This document shows, in pieces, positions 7,580 through 18,399 of a DNA stretch of 64,000 nt. Numbering within the stretch: the stretch's first letter is position 1; the number at the start of each line of letters is the position of its first letter. A program made the translations under genes and the position numbers. The notes beneath the pieces were generated by a model that saw only the letters and a list, made by a program, of their open reading frames with translations, was not told the origin of the DNA and searched no databases. Source of the DNA: DATGLG01 sp035294245 (GTDB lineage: Bacteria; Pseudomonadota; Alphaproteobacteria; JACZXZ01); NCBI GenBank assembly GCA_035294245.1, contig DATGLG010000034.1:1-64000 (forward strand), given 5' to 3'.

Positions 7580-10033
7580 GTGACAAAGAAAATTCCCAGC
7601 CAGGCTCAGGTGGTGATCATCGGCGGCGGGGTGGTGGGCTGCTCGATCGCCTATCACCTGACCAAGCTCGGCTGGAAGGAGGTCGTGCTGCTGGAGCGCA
7701 AGAAGCTCACCAGCGGCACCACCTGGCATGCGGCCGGGCTGGTGGGGCAGCTCCGCGCCACCCTCAACATGACGCGCCTCGCCCAATACACGGCCGAGCT
7801 CTACACCACCCTCGAGAAGGAGACGGGGCAGGCGACGGGCTTCAAGCAGCGCGGCAGCATCTCCATCGCCACCACCAAGGAGCGCTTCGAGGAGCTCATG
7901 CGAGGCGCTTCCATGGCCAAGACCTTTGGGCTCGAAGTAGAGGCCATCGGGCCCAGCGATATCAAGAAGCTATGGCCGCTTTTGAATGTGGAGGACGTGG
8001 TCGGCGGTGTCTTCCTGCCCAAGGACGGCCAGACCAATCCCGTCGATACCACCATGGCCCTTGCCAAGGGGGCCACCATGGGCGGGGCGCGGATTTTCGA
8101 GGAGACCAAGGTCACCGCGATCCGCCAGGCCAAGGGGCGCGCGAGCGGGGTTGTGACATCGGCCGGCGCGGAGATCGCCGCGGACTACGTGGTCATCGCC
8201 GGGGGGATGTGGTCGCGCGAATTGGGCGCCCTGTGCGGGGTCAACATCCCGCTTCAGGCCTGCGAGCATTTCTATATCGTGACCGAGGACTTTCCCGCCC
8301 TCTCGCCCGACCTGCCGGTGCTGCGCGACCCCGACAATTGCGCCTATTTCAAGGAGGATGCGGGGAAACTTTTACTGGGTGCTTTCGAGCCCAATGCCAA
8401 GCCCTGGGGGGTGGACGGGATTCCCGAGGATTTCGAGTTCGGCGAGCTGCCCGAGGATTTCGATCACTTCACCCCCATCCTCGAAGCCGCGATGCGCCGC
8501 ATCCCGGCCCTCGAGCGCGTCGGAATCCGCAAGTTCTTCAACGGGCCCGAGAGCTTCACCCCGGATGTGCGCTACATGCTGGGCGAGGCGCCGGAGCTCC
8601 GCCATCTCTTCGTCGCCGCCGGCTTCAACTCCACCGGCATCCAGTCGGCGGGAGGGGCGGGCAAGGTGCTGGCCGAATGGATCGTCGCCGGGCATCCGCC
8701 CATGGATCTCTGGGACGTGGATATCCGCCGCATGCAGCCCTTCCAGGGCAACCGGCGCTATCTGACCGCGCGTGTCTCCGAGTCCCTGGGCCTCCTCTAT
8801 GCGATGCACTGGCCCTATCGCCAATACGAGAGCGCGCGGGGGGTGCGCACCTCGCCCTTCTACGAGCAGCTCAAGGCGCGCGGCGCCTGCTTCGGCGAGG
8901 CGGCCGGGTGGGAGCGCCCCAACTGGTATGCCTCCAACGGGGAGGCGCCCGCTTATCGCTATAGCTATGGGCGGCAAAACTGGTTTCCCTACGCCGCCGC
9001 CGAGCACCGCGCGGCGCGCGAGGGCGTGGCCCTCTTCGACCAGAGCTCCTTCGCCAAGTTCCTGCTGCAGGGGCGAGACGCGGAGGCCGTGCTGCAGCGG
9101 ATCTGCGCCAATGACGTCGCGGTTCCGCCGGGGCGCATCGTCTATACCCAGTGGCTCAACGAGCGCGGCGGCATCGAGGCGGACCTCACGGTGACGCGCC
9201 TTGCCGAGACCGTCTATATGATCGTGACCAGTGGCGCCTGCGCCGTGAGGGATTTCAATTGGTTATGCCGCCATATTCCACCGGACGCTCAGGTGGCGGC
9301 CACGGATGTGACCTCCGGCTATGCAGTGCTCGGCCTGATGGGGCCGCGGAGCCGCGCCCTCCTCGCGAGGCTCAGCGGCGAGGCCTGCGAGAACGGGGAT
9401 TTTCCCTTTGGCCAGTCCCGCGAGATCGAGATCGGCCATGCGCGATTGCGCGCCTCGCGCATCACCTATGTGGGCGAGCTCGGCTGGGAGCTTTACATAC
9501 CGACCGAATTCGCGCGCGGCGTCTTCGACGCCGTCATGGCCACGGGCGAGCCCCTGGGTCTTCGCCTCGCCGGCATGCATGCCATGGACTCCTGCCGCAT
9601 CGAGAAGGCCTATCGCAGCTGGGGGCACGACATCTCGGACGAGGACACGCCGCTCGAGGCGGGTCTCGTGTTCGCCTGTAAGCTCGACAAGAATATCGAT
9701 TTTCTCGGCAAGGACGCGTTGTTGCGTCAACGCGAGCGCGGCGCGCCGGCGAAGCGTCTCCTCCAGTTTGCCCTCGACGATCCCGAGCCGCTCCTCTACC
9801 ACAACGAGCCGATCTACCGGGACGGGATGATCGTCGGGCGCACCACCTCGGGGAATTATGGGCATTCCCTCGGGCGCGCGGTCGCCCTCGGCTATGTCCA
9901 TGAGCCGAGCGGGGTCGACCGGGCCTATGTGGCCGAAGGGCGCTTCGAGATCGAGGTGGCCGGCGCGCGCTTCGCCGCCCGCGCCAGCCTGGAGCCCATG
10001 TACGATCCGAAATCGACGCGCATCCGCGTGTAG
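7580..10033 (+). CDS. FAD-dependent dehydrogenase with GcvT domain (dimethylglycine/sarcosine dehydrogenase family)
   Basis: At 817 residues it has the full dimethylglycine-dehydrogenase layout. An N-terminal FAD oxidoreductase domain (dinucleotide motif IIGGGVVGCSIAYHL, residues 13-27; candidate flavin-linking His50 in GTTWHAAGL) is followed by a central FAO_M region and then tetrahydrofolate-binding GcvT and GcvT_C domains from about residue 430. Family members oxidise N-methyl groups of amino acids and pass the one-carbon unit to tetrahydrofolate. The substrate is unknown; dimethylglycine, sarcosine or another N-methylated amine are candidates. A GTG start at 7580 is preceded by GGAAGG. 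The gene follows the phnW/pbfA pair after a repeat-filled gap and ends nine bases from the convergent mmsA-like gene. Confidence 0.86.
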   Translation: MTKKIPSQAQVVIIGGGVVGCSIAYHLTKLGWKEVVLLERKKLTSGTTWHAAGLVGQLRATLNMTRLAQYTAELYTTLEKETGQATGFKQRGSISIATTKERFEELMRGASMAKTFGLEVEAIGPSDIKKLWPLLNVEDVVGGVFLPKDGQTNPVDTTMALAKGATMGGARIFEETKVTAIRQAKGRASGVVTSAGAEIAADYVVIAGGMWSRELGALCGVNIPLQACEHFYIVTEDFPALSPDLPVLRDPDNCAYFKEDAGKLLLGAFEPNAKPWGVDGIPEDFEFGELPEDFDHFTPILEAAMRRIPALERVGIRKFFNGPESFTPDVRYMLGEAPELRHLFVAAGFNSTGIQSAGGAGKVLAEWIVAGHPPMDLWDVDIRRMQPFQGNRRYLTARVSESLGLLYAMHWPYRQYESARGVRTSPFYEQLKARGACFGEAAGWERPNWYASNGEAPAYRYSYGRQNWFPYAAAEHRAAREGVALFDQSSFAKFLLQGRDAEAVLQRICANDVAVPPGRIVYTQWLNERGGIEADLTVTRLAETVYMIVTSGACAVRDFNWLCRHIPPDAQVAATDVTSGYAVLGLMGPRSRALLARLSGEACENGDFPFGQSREIEIGHARLRASRITYVGELGWELYIPTEFARGVFDAVMATGEPLGLRLAGMHAMDSCRIEKAYRSWGHDISDEDTPLEAGLVFACKLDKNIDFLGKDALLRQRERGAPAKRLLQFALDDPEPLLYHNEPIYRDGMIVGRTTSGNYGHSLGRAVALGYVHEPSGVDRAYVAEGRFEIEVAGARFAARASLEPMYDPKSTRIRV

Positions 10034-10042
10034 AATCCGCCC

Positions 10043-11539
<1,497 letters not shown>

Positions 11540-11639
11540 AATGCTCCTCCAGGGCGGGCGCCTTGGCGGCGCCATTCCGGCTCACTTTGGAAGAGCGCCG
11601 GCCTCGGCGCAACGGTTTTCGATGACAGCCGGTGCCCTT

Positions 11640-12425
11640 TCAGCGGCGCTCACGCCACTCGAATGGCTGGCGCGATGGAGGGCCGAAATCTCGCGGCCGT
11701 AAGCCGAGATGGAACCAGCTGACAAAGCTGTAGATGTCGTAGACCGGCACGCCGGCATGCTCACGAAGGGCGCGAGCGTAGGGCGCCATATTCGTGCATT
11801 CGAGCACAATGGCTCCGATATCCGGATGTCGCGCCAGCAAAGCGTCTCCCGCATCAAGGATATCTTGCTCGGCGGCCGCAACGTCGAGACGCAACTCATC
11901 GCCGAGAATGGCCCGAGTGAACTCGCGGCCATCATCGGTTCCGACCACCGGCGTAGAGGGGTCGGCTCCCGCGGCGCGCAGATGATCGGCCGTGAGGGTC
12001 TTGGCGCTGACGGTCAGGATGCCGACGCGCTTGCCGGATGGGAGCAGGCTCGCCACCCATGGCACCTGCATCAGGCTGGAAATGGCGACGGGAACGCGAG
12101 CGCGGCGCGCGACCGCCTCCTGATATAGGGAGAGGAAGCCGCAATTGCTGGTGATGCCATCGACTCCCAGGCGCACCAGCTCCTCGGCACCTTCAAGAAA
12201 GGCCTCGAGCAGACCCTCGGCACGGTGACGCACGACGCGGTCGGGCGAGGCGCCGGGGATCACCTTGTAAAGCACCGGGAAGGGCCAGGTCTCGGCATTG
12301 CCCATATCGCCGGGAATGCGCGGAAAGCGGGCTTCCAGCATCAGGATGCCGAGCCGCGCGCCATAGATCGCCTTGCCGCCATGGGCGACGGCGCTTTCGC
12401 GATTGCGGAAATGAGCCTCGGTCAC
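11640..12425 (-). CDS. Asp/Glu/hydantoin racemase-superfamily protein
   Basis: The 261-residue protein carries the two cysteine motifs of the Asp/Glu racemase superfamily, which includes maleate isomerase and hydantoin racemase: TSNCGFLSLYQ in the first half and LECTNMAPYA in the second. The two cysteines act as paired acid/base catalysts, or one as a nucleophile, in this superfamily. The GTG at 12425 overlaps the livM stop as GTGA, so it is translated coupled to the importer and likely acts on the imported compound, such as a chiral amino acid, hydantoin or unsaturated diacid. A longer upstream frame inside livM was rejected. Confidence 0.78.
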   Translation of the reverse strand: MTEAHFRNRESAVAHGGKAIYGARLGILMLEARFPRIPGDMGNAETWPFPVLYKVIPGASPDRVVRHRAEGLLEAFLEGAEELVRLGVDGITSNCGFLSLYQEAVARRARVPVAISSLMQVPWVASLLPSGKRVGILTVSAKTLTADHLRAAGADPSTPVVGTDDGREFTRAILGDELRLDVAAAEQDILDAGDALLARHPDIGAIVLECTNMAPYARALREHAGVPVYDIYSFVSWFHLGLRPRDFGPPSRQPFEWRERR

Positions 12426-13387
12426 GGCTGGACTTCGCTGCTTCTGACGTTCCTCGTCATGAAGCGATCGCGGATCAATTTCGCGAGCGCGACAAGGCCG
12501 CCCATATGGCTTCGCATCAAGGCGATAACGACGACGGCATAGATGACCATATCCCACTCCCCATATTTCGCCAGATAGGTCGTCAGGATCTGAATGGGTG
12601 CGGCAGCGATCAGAGGGCCTGCAAAGGTGCCCATCCCCCCGACCACCACCATGATAATGAGCTTGGCCATCTCGTTGAAATCCGCCAATTGCGGACTGAG
12701 CACCAGCACGTAATGGGCATAGAGCACGCCAGCAAGACCGGCAAAGGCGCTGGATATGGTGAAGACGAAGATTTTGACCCGGGTGGCGTCGACCCCAAGG
12801 CTCTGGGCGCGCAACTCATCGTCCTTGATCGCGCGCATGAAATAGCCAAGCGGCGAATGCACGAGGAGATACATCAGCACGACGCAAACGAGCGTGACGG
12901 CGGCGAAGGTATAATAATAGGTGATTGGCTGCCCGTCGTGATAGAGAGGCGGCACGGTAAGGCCGAGCTCACCGCGCGTATATTTATAGGCTGCGGCGAG
13001 CAATATGTGGATGGTCTCCGCGAAGGCCCAGGTGGCGATCGCGAGATAGATGGCGCGCATCTTGAGCACCAGCCGCCCCAGCACGAAGCCGAGAAAAGCC
13101 GCCGCGGCGACCCCGCTTGGCATGCTCAGCCACATCGGGACCTTATAGTGGTAGATGAGGAGCCCGGTCGTATAGGCGCCAATCGCGGCGAAGCCTTGCT
13201 GGGCTAGCGAGAACTGGCCTGTGAAGCCCGCCAACAGGTTCCAGCTCGAGGCTAGAATCGTATAGTAGAGGCTGACGGTGAGGACGTAGATCCCATAGGG
13301 TGTGAGGAGCCGCGGCAGGACGGCAAGCACGATCGCGGCGACAACCGCCGCAATCCCGAGCCGCTTCCAATTGACGAGGCCCAGCAT
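12422..13387 (-). CDS. Branched-chain/HAAT-type ABC transporter permease (LivM family), system 1
   Basis: This hydrophobic protein of about 321 residues has 8-10 membrane segments and the family's central cytoplasmic motif around HSPLGYFMRAIKDDELRAQSLGVD. It forms the transmembrane channel with the LivH-type partner of this operon. ATG 13387 lies eight bases after the livF stop and has a GAGAAG ribosome site; an alternative ATG at 13411 lacks one. The last bases overlap the GTG start of the racemase-like gene. Confidence 0.88.
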   Translation of the reverse strand: MLGLVNWKRLGIAAVVAAIVLAVLPRLLTPYGIYVLTVSLYYTILASSWNLLAGFTGQFSLAQQGFAAIGAYTTGLLIYHYKVPMWLSMPSGVAAAAFLGFVLGRLVLKMRAIYLAIATWAFAETIHILLAAAYKYTRGELGLTVPPLYHDGQPITYYYTFAAVTLVCVVLMYLLVHSPLGYFMRAIKDDELRAQSLGVDATRVKIFVFTISSAFAGLAGVLYAHYVLVLSPQLADFNEMAKLIIMVVVGGMGTFAGPLIAAAPIQILTTYLAKYGEWDMVIYAVVVIALMRSHMGGLVALAKLIRDRFMTRNVRSSEVQP

Positions 13388-13395
13388 GCGACTTC

Positions 13396-14130
13396 TCACC
13401 CGAGCAGGCATTCTTGAATGAGATCGCGGATCCGCTCCGCCCCGAACTCGCCTGCCGGGCCCTCCGCCTTGATGCGGCCGAGATTGACCATATAGACGTG
13501 ATCGGCATAGCGGATCGCGTCCTCGATGTTCTGGTCGACGAGAAGAATGGTGGTGCCGATCGATTTGCGCGCCGTCATCAGGAGCTCGTAGACCTGATCG
13601 ACGAGATTCGGCGACAATCCGACCGTCGGCTCGTCGACCAGCATGAGCTGGGGATCGGTCATCATCTCCCGCGCGACCGACAGCATGCGCCCCTGGCCGC
13701 CAGAGAGATCGCCGGCGCGGCTCTTCCGCCGCTCCGCCAGCACGGGAAAGATCTCGTATAATTTATCGAGCTGGCGCCGCAGCATTCCTTTGTCCTTGCG
13801 GAAGGTCCAGCCGCCCATGCGCAGGTTCTCCTCGATCGTCAGATGAGGGAAGGTATTGATTTCCTGCGGCACGTAGCTGATGCCGCGGGTCTTAATCTCA
13901 TAGGGTTGCAGTCCCTCGATCGAATCGCCGCGAAAGCGGACGGTGCCGCGATGGGGCTTGAGAAAGCCGAAAACGGTGCGCAGCAACGTGGATTTTCCAG
14001 CGCCGTTTGGCCCGATGACGAGCGTCACGCCCTTCGGCCGCACCGCCAGGCTCAGACCCTGAAGGATATCGACGCCGCTCTGATAAGCCGCGTGGACTCC
14101 GTCAACGGCAAGGAGTGCTGCGTCGCTCAT
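13396..14130 (-). CDS. HAAT-type ABC transporter ATP-binding protein (LivF family), system 1
   Basis: A 244-residue ABC ATPase with Walker A GPNGAGKST (about residue 40), signature DLSGGQGRML, Walker B LMLVDEPTVGLSP and the switch segment LLVDQNIEDA. This is the shorter LivF type that pairs with LivG to energise uptake. The signature has GQGRM where most members have GQQQM. The start overlaps the livG stop (ATGA), so LivG and LivF are translated in coupled fashion. Confidence 0.92.
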   Translation of the reverse strand: MSDAALLAVDGVHAAYQSGVDILQGLSLAVRPKGVTLVIGPNGAGKSTLLRTVFGFLKPHRGTVRFRGDSIEGLQPYEIKTRGISYVPQEINTFPHLTIEENLRMGGWTFRKDKGMLRRQLDKLYEIFPVLAERRKSRAGDLSGGQGRMLSVAREMMTDPQLMLVDEPTVGLSPNLVDQVYELLMTARKSIGTTILLVDQNIEDAIRYADHVYMVNLGRIKAEGPAGEFGAERIRDLIQECLLG

Positions 14131-14870
14131 GCCATGGCCTTGCCGAGATAGGCGGTTATCACATCATCCCGCGCGGCGACCTCCTCGAGCGGCCCTTCGG
14201 CGACGACACGGCCCTCGATCATCACGGTGATCTTCTGGCATAGCCGCCGCATCACCGACATCTCGTGACTGACGATGAGAAAAGTGATCCCGCGGGTGCG
14301 ATTCTCGTGGAGGATGAGGTCGATGATGGAATCCTTGATCACGGGATTGATGCCGGCGAACGGCTCGTCGAGAACATAGCATTTCAAGCCGGGGATCATG
14401 AACCCGCAGCAGACCTGGAGCAGCGCGCGCTGCCCGCCGGACAGGCTCTTGGCCGGTGCGTCGGCCAAGCGGGTGAGCTTGGTGAGGGCGAGGAAGGCCT
14501 GCGCGCGCTCGAGGCCCTCGGCATTGCCATGGCGTCCGGCTTTGTCGGCGCAGGCGAGATAGGGCAGCAGCAGGTTGTCGAGCAGGGTCAGGTTGCCGAA
14601 TAGCCGGCAGACCTGGAACGTGCGCAGGAGGCCCTTGCGTGCGATCTCGTGAGGCTCAAGGCTCGCCAGGCTCTGCCCCTCCAGCCGGATCTCCCCGGCG
14701 CTCGGCATTTGCACGCCGGTGATGAGATTGGCGAGCGTCGTCTTGCCGGCGCCATTGGGACCGATGAGCCCGCGAATCTCACCGCGCTCGATCGTGATCG
14801 AGACGTTGTTCGTCGCAACGAATCCGCCGAAGCGCTTGACGAGGTTCCGAGTCTCGAGGAGGGCAACCAT
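14127..14870 (-). CDS. HAAT-type ABC transporter ATP-binding protein (LivG family), system 1
   Basis: A 247-residue ATPase with Walker A GPNGAGKTT, the LivG-type insert around RTFQVCRLFGNLTLLDNLLLP, signature KSLSGGQRALLQV, Walker B CYVLDEPFAGINP and switch SHEMSVM. ATG 14870 is chosen because an AAAGGCG site precedes it and it begins 11 bases after the livH stop. Walker B has a tyrosine-valine run and an unusual DEPFAGINP instead of DEPAAGLNP, a mild divergence from system 2. Confidence 0.9.
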   Translation of the reverse strand: MVALLETRNLVKRFGGFVATNNVSITIERGEIRGLIGPNGAGKTTLANLITGVQMPSAGEIRLEGQSLASLEPHEIARKGLLRTFQVCRLFGNLTLLDNLLLPYLACADKAGRHGNAEGLERAQAFLALTKLTRLADAPAKSLSGGQRALLQVCCGFMIPGLKCYVLDEPFAGINPVIKDSIIDLILHENRTRGITFLIVSHEMSVMRRLCQKITVMIEGRVVAEGPLEEVAARDDVITAYLGKAMA

Positions 14871-14881
14871 CGGGACGCCTT

Positions 14882-15775
14882 TCACGCTTGCCGCGCCCGC
14901 TCGCCGAAGAGGCCGGTCGGGCGGATGAGCAAAATGAGGAGCACGAGCAAAAAGCCATAGGCGTTCTGGTAGGGGGAGGCGATGAAGGCCGAGCCGAGGG
15001 ATTCGACGATGCCGAGGAGGAGGCCGCCGATGAGCGCGCCCGGAATCGAGCCCAGCCCGCCGATGACGATGATCTCGAAGCCCTTCACCGTGGTGACGAC
15101 ACCGTTCGTGGGGAAGACGAGGAAGACCGGCGCTAGCAAAGCGCCGGCGATCCCGGCCAGCGCCACGCCGATACCGAAGGCGATCTGGTCGAGCCTGAGA
15201 ATATTGACGCCGGAGGTCTGCACGCCCACACGGCTTTGGGCGGCGGCGCGCAGGGCCAAGCCGAGCCAGGTCTTTTTGATGAGGAAATGAAAAATCACGA
15301 CGGCGATCAAGGCGCAGACGAACGCCGCGACGCGTGCGCCGCTCTGGGGAAGGGGGCCGATCATGATGGTGGGAAGATCCGAGCCCGGCGTGCGCTGATA
15401 AGGGCCGCTCAAGGCCGTTGCGAGATTGCGCAGAAGGAGAAGGAGCGCGATGGTGACCACCGTCGCATAATCGTCCTTGCGCTCGAGGGCCTTGGTGAAC
15501 ATCGGCTTGATCAGCACGGGCTCGAGAACGACGCCGAGGAGGAATACGCCGAGCGCCGAGAGCGGGACGGCGACCCACCAGAGATCGGGGCCGAGAAGAT
15601 AGACGACCAGCAGATACTGGAGATAGCTGCCGATCATGTAGAACTCGCCCATCGCCCAGTTGATCATCTTGACGATGCTGTAGATGAAGGTGATGCCCAG
15701 TGCCATGAGGGCATAGAGCACGCCGATCATCACGCCGGCGATGAGAGTCTGGATAAAAAGATCCGTCGAGAACAT
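14882..15775 (-). CDS. HAAT-type ABC transporter permease (LivH family), system 1
   Basis: A polytopic protein of 297 residues. It shows the LivH N-terminal signature GVLYALMALGITFIYSIVKMINWAMGEFYMIG, a central LGLALRAAAQSRVGVQTSGV loop and a C-terminal GLGSIPGALIGGLLLGIVESL helix pair. It forms the channel with the LivM protein encoded two genes downstream. It follows the binding-protein gene after a 104-base gap that could hold an internal processing or terminator structure; no strong hairpin was found there. Confidence 0.9.
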   Translation of the reverse strand: MFSTDLFIQTLIAGVMIGVLYALMALGITFIYSIVKMINWAMGEFYMIGSYLQYLLVVYLLGPDLWWVAVPLSALGVFLLGVVLEPVLIKPMFTKALERKDDYATVVTIALLLLLRNLATALSGPYQRTPGSDLPTIMIGPLPQSGARVAAFVCALIAVVIFHFLIKKTWLGLALRAAAQSRVGVQTSGVNILRLDQIAFGIGVALAGIAGALLAPVFLVFPTNGVVTTVKGFEIIVIGGLGSIPGALIGGLLLGIVESLGSAFIASPYQNAYGFLLVLLILLIRPTGLFGERARQA

Positions 15776-15879
15776 GAGCCCGTCGAAACTATGCGAGGGC
15801 GGTCAAAACGGAGAAAACGGTGAGGCGCGACGATCGCCATGCCTCGCCGTATCTCCGTAATGCATGGCCGAAACCGGCC

Positions 15880-17067
15880 TCACTTGACAGCGGTTTCGGA
15901 GAAGGCCAGCTCGGCTTGGCGCCAATCCTCATTCGGCGTCGTATAATGGAGGATGATCATGGGCGGCGACCAGGTGTGCCAATAGACGCCCTCAGCCCGC
16001 GGGAAGGTCACGTCACCGGGCGCCCAACCCTTGAACTTGCCGATCTCAAGAGCGTGAACGATGGCCTTGGGATCGGTGCTCTTCGCCATATCGACCGCCT
16101 GGGCGAGGATGAGTACGTCGGCAAAGCCGTTCAGATTGGAGTAGACCGGCGACTCCTTATACTTCTCCTCGTATTTCTTGGCCAACCATTGGCCGACCTG
16201 GGACAGCTTCTGCTTTGGCGAGTAATAGGCGATGAAATAGATTCCGCTGCCATCCTTCGGATGGAGCTTCCAATAGTCCGGCCGGACCGGGGCGTCATAC
16301 GAGATCAGCATAGGCGTCTTGGGGAGGAGGCCGATCGTGGTCGCCTGGTCGATCATCAGGTCGAGCGGCTGGCCGACGCCGATATTGATGATGACGTCGG
16401 GCTTGAACGCCTTGACCTGGAGGAGTTGCGGGGTGAGATCGGTGGTGGCGTGATCAAAGGTGATCGACTGGATCTCAAGGCCCAGCTTCTTCGCCTTGTT
16501 CTGCTCCTCGGTGGCTTCCGTCAGCCCGATGCCGAAATCGGTGGTCTCGGCGACCACGGAGACGCGCTTGTAGCCCATCTTCTTGATCCAGCCGAGCCAA
16601 GTCGCGGCGCGCAGCGGATCGATCGCATGGGTGCGGAAGGCAATCTCGTAATGCTTGGCGGTGACGTCGGCGGCGCCCGTCTGGGTTCCGATGGTGGGAA
16701 CACCCAATTCCTTGGCGACCTCGTTGACCGCAATATTGACCGAGCTGTGATAGAAGCCGGTCACGCCCACCGCATGGTCCTCGGTGACGAGCCGACGATA
16801 ACCGGCGACCCCGGCTTCGGTGCGGCCCTGGGAATCCTGGACGGCAAGCTTGACCTTCCGGCCGCCGAGCACGCCGCCCATCTCGGTATTCACGTAATCG
16901 ATGCCAAGCTCGGCGCCGCGCCGAATCAACTGACCGGCGGCGGGATCGCCCGGGGGCGAGAGCGGAATCTCAAGTCCGATGACGACGGGGGATTGATCGG
17001 CTGCCTGAGCTGTCACGCCGGCGAAAACGAGCGCCGTCGCGCAAAGAGTTAGTGCTCTCCAATTCAT
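15880..17067 (-). CDS. HAAT-type ABC transporter periplasmic substrate-binding protein, system 1
   Basis: This is a 395-residue type I periplasmic binding protein. Its signal peptide is evident (MNWRALTLCATALVFAGVTAQA, cut near residue 22), and the mature domain begins with VVIGLEIPLSPPGDPAAGQLIRRGAELGIDYVN, typical of the LivJ/LivK superfamily. The start has GGGAGAG upstream. It is the first gene of the leftward importer operon and faces the second importer across a 576-base spacer. Ligands of this superfamily range from branched-chain amino acids to amides, aromatic acids and short carboxylates, so the ligand is not assignable. Confidence 0.88.
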   Translation of the reverse strand: MNWRALTLCATALVFAGVTAQAADQSPVVIGLEIPLSPPGDPAAGQLIRRGAELGIDYVNTEMGGVLGGRKVKLAVQDSQGRTEAGVAGYRRLVTEDHAVGVTGFYHSSVNIAVNEVAKELGVPTIGTQTGAADVTAKHYEIAFRTHAIDPLRAATWLGWIKKMGYKRVSVVAETTDFGIGLTEATEEQNKAKKLGLEIQSITFDHATTDLTPQLLQVKAFKPDVIINIGVGQPLDLMIDQATTIGLLPKTPMLISYDAPVRPDYWKLHPKDGSGIYFIAYYSPKQKLSQVGQWLAKKYEEKYKESPVYSNLNGFADVLILAQAVDMAKSTDPKAIVHALEIGKFKGWAPGDVTFPRAEGVYWHTWSPPMIILHYTTPNEDWRQAELAFSETAVK

Positions 17068-17643
17068 CTTCTCTCTCCCATTCGTTTAAATCCCACCTGA
17101 CTCGTCTTGGCCCTGTCCGATCGGCAGCCCCGCTCGCGATTTTATCGGAAGGCATCGTCCGCTCGGGACTCGCGCGGCTCTATTTTCTGGGGCCGAGACC
17201 TTAAGCCACTTTCACATCGACGTAAACCAACAGGCGCATCACCGCGGTCGGTGATTCTCGTGGAAGCTCGCCTCCGCTGATCGCCACTTTCCTTTGCGGA
17301 TTTGTGTGACGTCTTCCTGTTAACGCGACCAAGTCTAAGCCAGTTCTCCCTCATCGTAAACTAGTCAAATTGGGCTCTTGATGGCGTCTCGCGGGGAAAA
17401 TCATAACGGATTTTGTAAGACGTCTGCCTTGTTTCAGTCGGCCGACGCCACGGCCTCGGACTCGATCTGGGTCGTCGCAGCGCGAGGTTCTGATGCGCTC
17501 GCGCGAGGGCGCCGCCGACACCATGATATGCGTCAAGCCGCTAATTTTATTTAGAAAATGAAGCCGGGATTATGCTAGGGTCCGGCAAACCAACGAAGTG
17601 CTGCCAGGGCACAAAAAAGTCGAGAGCAGGCGAGGACGAGACG
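17068..17643. other. 576-base divergent spacer between two ABC importer operons
   Basis: The spacer must hold the promoters of both importer operons. It is less GC-rich than its surroundings, notably at 17330-17420 and 17540-17575. Two similar segments, GACGTCTTCCTGTT near 17309 and AGACGTCTGCCTTGTT near 17418, share a GACGTCT core and could be regulator sites, but the evidence is weak. No small gene, tRNA or copy of the 19-bp GntR-type palindrome found at 29 and 30 kb was seen. Confidence 0.5.
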
Positions 17644-18399
17644 GTGACCGGGGAGATCATCCTCGAGACGGAGGGACTCACCAAGGAGTTCCGCGGTTTC
17701 GTCGCGGTCAACGGGGTCAATCTGCGCATCCGGCGCGGGACGATCCATGCGTTGATCGGCCCGAACGGTGCCGGCAAGACGACCTGCTTCAATCTTCTAA
17801 CCAAGTTTCTTACGCCGAGCCGCGGCCGTATCGTCTACAAAGGCCGCGAGATTACTCACGTCCAGCCCGCGGAGATCGCCAGGCTCGGGCTCGTGCGGTC
17901 GTTCCAGATCTCGGCCGTGTTCCTTCACCTCACCGTGCTCGAGAACGTGCGCATCGCGCTCCAGCGCAAGCGCGGCCGCTCCTTCGATTTCTGGCGCTCG
18001 GAGCGGGTGCTCTCCGCCTATAATGATCAGGCGCTCGAGCTGATCGGCGCCGTCGGCCTATCGGACTTCGCCCATGTGCCGGCGGTCGAGCTGTCCTATG
18101 GGCGCAAGCGCGCCCTCGAAATCGCTACGACTCTGGCCCTTGATCCGGAGATGATGCTGCTCGACGAGCCCACCGCGGGGATGGGGCACGAGGATATCGA
18201 TCGCATCGCCGCACTCATCAAGAAGGCCGCCGCCAATCGCACGGTGCTGATGGTCGAGCACAATCTCAGCGTCGTCGCCAACCTCTCCCATATCATCACG
18301 GTGCTGTCGCGCGGCGAGGTCCTCGCCGAAGGCGACTACGAGGAGGTCTCGCGCAACCCGGATGTGATCCAGGCCTATATGGGCGCGGGCCATGCGTGA
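17644..18399 (+). CDS. HAAT-type ABC transporter ATP-binding protein (LivG family), system 2
   Basis: A 251-residue ATPase with LETEGLTKEFRGFVAVNGVNL at the start, Walker A GPNGAGKTT, the LivG region VRSFQISAVFLHLTVLENV, signature ELSYGRKRALEIA (a divergent SYG in place of SGG), Walker B MLLDEPTAGM and the switch VEHNL. This MGHEDI subtype is common in HAAT importers of alphaproteobacteria. A GTG start at 17644 fits the family's N-terminus; an in-frame ATG at 17572 would add 24 unmatched residues. It overlaps the livF-type gene by eight bases. Confidence 0.87.
   Translation: MTGEIILETEGLTKEFRGFVAVNGVNLRIRRGTIHALIGPNGAGKTTCFNLLTKFLTPSRGRIVYKGREITHVQPAEIARLGLVRSFQISAVFLHLTVLENVRIALQRKRGRSFDFWRSERVLSAYNDQALELIGAVGLSDFAHVPAVELSYGRKRALEIATTLALDPEMMLLDEPTAGMGHEDIDRIAALIKKAAANRTVLMVEHNLSVVANLSHIITVLSRGEVLAEGDYEEVSRNPDVIQAYMGAGHA

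Noticed and set aside
17068..17643. Small open frames in the divergent spacer between the importers
   Set aside because: They lack ribosome sites, have arginine-rich random composition and no similarity; the spacer is better read as regulatory.
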